A DNA stretch of 64,000 nt from Siphonodentalium dalli. Its lineage: Eukaryota; Mollusca; Scaphopoda; Gadilida; Siphonodentaliidae. The notes under the pieces were generated by a model that was given only the letters and a program-made list of their open reading frames with translations, was not told the origin of the DNA and searched no databases. Below are positions 58,998 through 64,000 of the stretch, piece after piece. How positions within the stretch are numbered: position 1 is the stretch's first letter; the number at the start of each line of letters is the position of its first letter. The DNA lies in assembly GCA_032622095.1 (NCBI GenBank), contig CP136063.1, forward strand, positions 182,755,956-182,819,955. Reading direction: 5' to 3'. The position numbers were made by a program, and so were the translations under genes.

Positions 58998-59154
58998 GTC
59001 CCCGTAGCCGAGGTGGTTAGGTCTGGGCTAGACGAGGTTGGTGCGGGTTCGAACCCCGGCATGGATGAAAATCGAGATCGATTTTCAAGCTTGATTTGGT
59101 TTGAGGGACATCTCAATGTACCATTCCGATCGACACATGGTCATTTCGATAAGA
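58998..59154 (+). repeat. tRNA-derived SINE or tRNA pseudogene
   Basis: GTAGCCGAGGTGGTTAGG fits a pol III A box (TRGCNNAGYNGG) and GGGTTCGAACCCCGGC fits a B box (GGTTCGANNCC), about 35 bp apart. I cannot fold a convincing anticodon arm or acceptor stem, and about 85 bp of unrelated sequence follow, ending in a duplicated AAATGATAATTTGTTCACGC with TATATA. That favours a SINE head over a working tRNA. Confidence 0.6.
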
Positions 59155-59220
59155 AATGATAATTTGTTCACGCTATATATATATAAAAAATGATAATTTG
59201 TTCACGCTATATATATATAG
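59150..59220. repeat. Tandem duplication of 31-33 bp
   Basis: AAATGATAATTTGTTCACGC followed by TATATATATA occurs twice in a row. A TATATAATTTGTTCACGCTC segment also lies near 58742. It could mark the SINE 3' end or its target. Confidence 0.7.
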
Positions 59221-59286
59221 GTACTATACAAACCTCTAAAATACTAAGATCTGCTGAATTATAACGTACTTTCTTCAATTATATAG

Positions 59287-59359
59287 GTCTACCAGTGGCA
59301 TTCAATCTTCCAAGCATGTGGTCCCTGATGTCTTGCTTAACGAGTTCACACCAAGCGAG
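59287..59359 (+). CDS. Receptor exon 12: probable TM3
   Basis: A 73-nt exon with acceptor TTATATAG and donor GTAATG, phase 1 in and 2 out. It encodes GLPVAFNLPSMWSLMSCLTS followed by SHQAR. It is moderately hydrophobic and, with the end of exon 11, long enough for TM3, but it lacks the WMLxEG signature of typical adhesion GPCRs. The phase-0 frame has a stop, which supports the chosen frame. Confidence 0.5.
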
Positions 59360-59949
59360 GTAATGGACATACTGATCTAACATATTCGACGAATAGTGTT
59401 GTTCTGACGTTCTTTGAGCTTGCAATTGTCTCAGGGAAGTGGCGACAGGAGGTTTGGGCAGTGTTGGCGCTGAACCAAATTATATATTTTTTCAAATTCC
59501 AAAAGGGCTTTTCAAATTTAATTGAGGGTCTAATCAGGTCTAATTGCGGAAAACTGAAGAAACATTCTCTTATTTTATCTTTATTATATTATGCGTGAAC
59601 GTTTTAACGTGCTTTGATATATGAGTTTCGATACGATACTGCGGACGTCAGCTTGAATCTTAAAGGAAATTTCGAGAAATAGAACAATTTCGTTCACGCG
59701 TCACCTGTTATCGTGCATCGCGGAATTATATACCACGTTTGTAAACCACAGAGAAGAAAAATGTCTTGCGGAAGAAATCTAACGTGCCCAAACGGGTGAT
59801 TCTGAAATGTGTGCCACGTTTGATTGTGAAACAAACAAGAGGTTGCACCACGGTGCTGGGATACCCCATGGTGAAAATTGAAATATGGGCAGGTCGGAAA
59901 CCAAATTGTGAAAAAAATGTGATGAACGAACAAATTACTTGACAATTCT

Positions 59950-60300
59950 AACAAATGTCGGATGGAAATCCAACATTTTCAGCTAAAGAAAGCGGGATAA
60001 CTCTTGAACTGAAAATGTGAATAACATCGATGAGCACTCTGTTGAAAGCCCTCATGATGCCAAACCTGCATACCAAATTTCATTAAGATCCGATAATCCA
60101 TGGTTGAGAAATAAGAGCGGACGGACGGAAATCCAACATTTTCAGATAAACAAAGAGGGACAACTATTGAACGGGAAATGTGAACAACGTCAATGAACAC
60201 TCTTTTGAAAGCCCTCGTGATAACAAACCTGCACACCAAATTTCATTGTGATCCGATCACCCATGGTTGAGATATAAGAGCGGACTGACGGACGCATGTA
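59950..60300 (+). repeat. Two tandem ~165-bp units
   Basis: GGAAATCCAACATTTTCAG occurs at about 59964 and 60128. Each is followed by AGCACTCTGTTGAAAGCCCT or AACACTCTTTTGAAAGCCCT, then CCAAATTTCATT(A/G)(A/T)GATCCGAT and CCATGGTTGAGA(A/T)ATAAGAGC. A C-run (60315-60329) follows. The style is close to the arrays of the giant intron but the sequence differs. Confidence 0.75.
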
Positions 60301-60344
60301 ATCCAGTATAACCCACCCCCCCCCCCCCCGTATCTTTTGGGATG

Positions 60345-61220
60345 GGGTATAATCAATCTCGGACAATGTATTCCCTTGTGATGTATGTAAACGCAGCTAT
60401 AATACTAAACACACAAAAAACAAGAATGAAGAGTTACTACCAGATACCTGTATATGTTGATTACCAATATATAGGACTACTAAGCACGAACTTCCCTGCC
60501 AAATTGATCATTATTGTAACTTACGCATCCACATATATTTTATGATTATGAGGTTTTGTGGTCGTTTTTTTTTTACATTTTACTTATGGATGATCATGTG
60601 GATATTCGCGATGCCTGTGCGATACGAATGGTGGTGACTGCATGTATATTTTATTTTCTTTTGCCTTGAAAACGGAAAATTGGCATTAGATTTATTCTGA
60701 ATTATTTGGTGTCTAATCAGACCGTGGATGTTTAAATGCCCACTTAATTTTCGAACCCCCAGATCACATTATATAAAATATATGCCATATTATATACCAT
60801 TTGAAAGAGGAAGCTCCAAAACTTTGTATTATCAACTTATCGGGTGTAATAAACTGTGAACATGTTGTTTTTTTGAGTTACTGGCGTGTTTTTATCATCT
60901 TAATGTAGTTAAAATTGTATTATTTTCGATGGAGGGGGAATAACTCTAAATCTTGTAGATACATTTTTAGTTTGAATTCTGTTGCATTCTGGAAGCCAAA
61001 ACGGGGTTAATCTTTATATGATTACAGCTGTTTTCTATTTCTCTATGGGCATATTCTGAGACACAAACGTTTCAAATAGTGATGAATTATAGTATTTTAA
61101 TCATATTTTATGGCATAGATTATTATTAAAACCATATATCAAGACACTATAAAAAATAAACAGTGACTCGAAATTTAAGTGGCCCTTTAAGCTTAAGTGT
61201 ATTTGTTTTCTCATTCGCAG
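60345..61220. other. Receptor intron 12; no feature seen
   Basis: AT-rich, with only short chance frames. Confidence 0.4.
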
Positions 61221-61299
61221 TTGCTGCAAGAGAGAAGGGAGACTGTTTGTGTACAAATACAATGTGCCTATGATTGTATATATTACGCTAGCATCAACG
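61221..61299 (+). CDS. Receptor exon 13: intracellular loop 2 and TM4
   Basis: The acceptor is TTCTCATTCGCAG and the donor GTAAAT; 79 nt, phase 2 in and 0 out. It encodes CCKREGRLFVYKYNVPMIVY followed by ITLAST. A basic loop (CCKREGR) precedes a helix with a proline in YKYNVPMIV, matching the position of the conserved GWGxP at the start of TM4 in adhesion and class B GPCRs. Confidence 0.62.
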
Positions 61300-61439
61300 G
61301 TAAATATCTATCCTGGTCTCTATACGACATTGTAGACTTGTTCTCATATGAATATTAGTGTAACATATTAAGTGACGATACTAAATCAGTTACAACGAAG
61401 AATTCGGTCGAAGTTTGTGCACGTAGTGTCATATCCAAG

Positions 61440-61570
61440 CGGTATAATTCCCCCACGCTTTTGCCAAAATCTCCAATAGTTGGAAATTTCATACCTGACA
61501 CAACATTAGTTGGCAATCGCACATCAAAAGTAGGTTGAATTTGTTCTGATAGTTTGATGTTCCAAACACC
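61440..61570 (+). repeat. Dispersed AGTTGGAAATTTC repeat copy
   Basis: GCCAAAATCTCCAATAGTTG, GGAAATTTCATACCTGACAC and CATTAGTTGGCAATCGCACA align with 32185-32250 of the giant intron. Confidence 0.6.
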
Positions 61571-61919
61571 ATTTTCGGATAAACCACACTGAATTATCTA
61601 CACTATGAACCCAACTAGGGTATGCGATCAGTCTACCATCTGAATTATGACTGTCTGTGTAAAAATAATCAAACATTTTTCATTGCATGCATATTTACAT
61701 TTTTTTGCAGCCATTTGCAGAACTTTTTTTTTTGTAGGAAAAATCACCATAAAACTACATAATGTCTGAAAAGATTAATCATTATTAAGTATTTATGTCT
61801 GCCAGATTATCGAAAACGTGGTTGAATAATATTTATGTTGTTTTGTGTTGTTTTGGTTATTCTTGTGACTATGAGTCCGTTAGTGAGAAAATAATGGACA
61901 CTTTTCGCATAATGGACTA

Positions 61920-62100
61920 CGGCACATAAGAATTACGAATAGGGCAATACGTCACCAGCATTTTGTGTTCATTCTAATTTCTATTCGTTGTCATCTTTCC
62001 TTATCCGCAATTACGATTACAGTTTCGGAGTTTCAACAAGACCGACAAATACATCATAGTGTAATAAGTTCTCGATCGTTTATCAGCTACTCAATGTGGG
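61920..62100 (-). repeat. Reversed copy of the 20.6/58.6-kb dispersed repeat
   Basis: ACGAATAGGGCAATACGTCA, a TACGATTACAGTTTCGGA segment and CATCATAGTGTAATAAGTTC are the reverse complements of landmarks in the 58.6-kb copy. Confidence 0.5.
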
Positions 62101-62534
62101 AGATGGCTCTCTAGCTATGCCCTTATATTTTGATTGTTATACATGTATATTTACATTGCCCGTCTGTGTTACACTAAATCCTGTTTGGTGATTGGTCAAC
62201 TGACAATTGGGTCACCCGGTTTACATCCCAATAATGCGAAGAGTGTATCACGAACAGGAAGTTACAAACCTTGACCTAATCTGAACTAATCACTAAACGC
62301 GGTCAGCAGAATAATTGGGCGTGCTTTTAATAGTTCAGCCGAATTGCATATGAAGCCAAGTATTTATATCGATCACGTTGTCGTAGCTAAGGGTTTGTTT
62401 ATCTTCGTGCTTCGTGGGCTAGTCTGAAATTATCGGCATATCTCGTGAAAATAAATAAGAATACACTCAGCTTGTTATGGGAAGAATCATCAAAAAGCTT
62501 TATAAATATCAAAAAATGAATGTACTGGGTGTAC

Positions 62535-62637
62535 ACGTGTGTTTTTTTGGGGATTAGGCGCTGTGGTCGTTGGGGTGTGTAAACCGCGAATGTGGCCCAA
62601 CGACCACAGAACCGCATCCCCCAATAACACACACCAA
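62535..62637. repeat. Imperfect hairpin, ~38-bp stem
   Basis: GTGTGTTTTTTTGGGGATTA plus GGCGCTGTGGTCGTTGGG pairs with CCCAACGACCACAGAACCGC plus ATCCCCCAATAACACACAC around a ~20-base loop. It lies in receptor intron 13. The inner CTGTGGTCGTTGGG stem is perfect. Confidence 0.75.
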
Positions 62638-62718
62638 CTACATTCCTTTCTTAAATTAGAGTTTGTATCATGTTCTTTGTGTTCATATATAATCTTCAAT
62701 AAAGAAGGGTAATTAAAG

Positions 62719-62742
62719 ATATATATATATATATATATATAT
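62719..62742. repeat. (AT)n microsatellite
   Basis: About 12 uninterrupted AT units. A second, shorter tract is at 63755-63774. Confidence 0.9.
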
Positions 62743-63306
62743 ACATACACTGTTCACACACAATAAGTCGAGATCTGTCGCCAGCTGCAAAGAAGCCAAC
62801 AACTAAAAATACAACACCTAACTGGACATAACGTAACCACGGCCTGAGGTAAAGGTATCTCTGGAACTGGAACATAGACATAGATTATAAGCATTGCCTG
62901 ACTTTGTACCTTATTTAATCTTGTGAGATTATGCTTAAATTGGCGTAAACACCAATAAAATAAATAAACAAACACGACAAACCGAACAATATAACCTTAC
63001 TGCCAGTAATACGAAGTTTAAACGGTGTAACGATTTTCTCACAAACGGACTCGTAGTCGTCAATTCTGCGAAAGGGTTTTTGACCATATATCATAGTCAG
63101 TGGTTGGTTGCATGATTTCATGCAAATCGCATGTATATCCATGATTGGCTTTGGAAATCGTAATAGTAACTTCGGATATTCCAAAAACGACAACTGATAG
63201 ATAAACACAAATACTGGTGACGTAGTACCCTATATTCGTATTTTTATCAGTAGCATTTCATTGTGTGAAAGCTGTCCATTGAATGACAATTAGTTTGTAT
63301 TCTCAG

Positions 63307-63386
63307 GTGTTCCTGGCGTTCCTCGTCTCCATCGTAAGTTATGCGCCCACAGTATCAACGACAGAGAAGAACATCAGGCTGTTCAG
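63307..63386 (+). CDS. Receptor exon 14: rest of TM4 and extracellular loop 2
   Basis: The acceptor is TTCTCAG and the donor GTATGC; 80 nt, phase 0 in and 2 out. It encodes VFLAFLVSIVSYAPTVSTTE followed by KNIRLFR. The first 11 residues complete a membrane helix, and the rest is polar. A perfect GTAAGT inside the exon (63334-63339, after VFLAFLVSI) could act as an alternative donor. No further exon is evident before 64000, so the gene should continue past the window. Confidence 0.62.
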
Positions 63387-64000
63387 GTATGCGACATATT
63401 TGCGCTAATGATATGCAACAGTCATTGCATAAAAGGAAATAGTGTCAGGTATACCTAAATGTATTATTGTTGCGCAAACGTGATTCGGAATCGGGGTCAA
63501 AGAATGAAGAAGAATCGATGTCTGTAAATGATATTGATATAGTTTGAAAATTTATTTCATTAAAATTATGCCACTAAATACGCCAAAGTTCTTATTTATC
63601 GAGGGACTATATCTTAACGCGGACAAACAGCGTGAAACGCCAACCCACGCCTTACAGAAGCCGTTGTCAGTTTCACGTCACATTTATTGATTTAAGTATG
63701 TTTTATTGAGGTGTTGTGTTAAGAAATGAATAGAATCTACAACTCGTCCCCAGTGTATATATATATATATATATTTACAAATTCTCGTTCAGTAAATTAG
63801 GTATGGATCTCGATAAAGGCTCGATCCAGATTCAATGAGTGACATACATTATGAAAGGGTAGAAAATGCTTTATCAAGCAAAACAACGTCTTTCTGATGG
63901 TACATGATGTTCCAATGTTTTAAACGTGAGATTCTAATTAAGCCAAACAGGTGTCCTACAAACTGGTCGCGATAAAAAAATTTAGCTATGATTTGAATAG
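63387..64000. other. Receptor intron after exon 14; no exon seen
   Basis: No further exon with phase-2 entry was recognised before the window ends. It includes a TA microsatellite at 63755-63774. Confidence 0.4.

Larger units (their letters stand above)
8502..63386 (+). other. Gene model: adhesion-GPCR-like receptor, partial, 14 exons
   Basis: Fourteen exons at 8502-8684, 10178-10243, 12066-12174, 12899-12952, 16321-16381, 19087-19195, 20129-20193, 54189-54312, 54661-54761, 55907-56006, 56723-56780, 59287-59359, 61221-61299 and 63307-63386 join without a stop and with matching phases at all 13 junctions. They total 1262 nt, or 420 codons. Domain order: helical GAIN-A-like region (exons 1-3), beta-rich GAIN-B-like region (4-7), GPS-like cysteines (6-8), TM1 (9), TM2 (10), a weak TM3 (11-12) and TM4 (13-14). 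Known for the family: adhesion GPCRs carry a GAIN domain with an embedded GPS directly before a seven-helix bundle. Inferred: a plasma-membrane receptor whose ligand cannot be told. No initiator exon, promoter or stop was found, so both ends are missing. A PKD1-like protein also has a GPS, but I see no PLAT domain after TM1. Family assignment is by motif and topology only. Confidence 0.62.

Noticed and set aside
58998-59067. Functional tRNA gene
   Set aside because: The boxes are good, but I could not form a convincing acceptor stem or anticodon loop. A SINE head is more likely.

Overview
The window looks like nuclear DNA of a marine invertebrate. A mollusc, perhaps a bivalve, is my guess, but the sequence does not prove it. 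There are no bacterial-style operons. What I see is short coding exons with GT-AG introns, many non-autonomous DNA transposons, LINE fragments, fold-back elements, and tandem arrays inside short-inverted-repeat elements that resemble the 'pearl' type described in bivalves. Nearly all long open frames are repeat-derived or chance frames.

The one host gene I can support is on the + strand. Fourteen short exons (8502-63386) have consistent splice sites and reading-frame phases, and together encode 420 residues. The predicted protein has a helical GAIN-A-like region, a beta-rich GAIN-B-like region, a cysteine-containing segment placed like a GPS, and four possible membrane segments, the third of them weak. 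I read it as an adhesion-GPCR-like receptor. The N-terminal exons lie upstream or were not recognised, and TM5-7 should lie beyond 64000. The GPS-like segment lacks the His-Leu-Ser/Thr cleavage tripeptide. It is split by an apparent intron of about 34 kb.

Layout: 1-8500 holds dispersed repeats, a terminal-inverted-repeat (TIR) element, and a 5'-truncated LINE on the - strand whose open frame stops at a fold-back element just before the first recognised exon. 8.5-20.2 kb holds exons 1-7 with a TTAA-flanked element, a 60-bp minisatellite, a 1.1-kb fold-back, a tandem array and a LINE fragment. 20.2-54.2 kb is the giant intron. It contains four hAT-like elements with perfect 8-bp target duplications, TTAA-flanked elements, TTA-flanked Harbinger-like MITEs, three tandem arrays with a ~160-bp unit, and two families rich in CCGCGG palindromes. 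Its composition differs from the flanks (frequent ACATGTA and ACCGGT words). 54.2-64 kb holds exons 8-14 with a LINE scrap, another TTAA element, a long perfect-looking hairpin and a tRNA-like SINE.

The most informative observations are the receptor itself, several transposon insertions whose pre-insertion sequence survives elsewhere in the window, and nested insertions that give a relative order of events.
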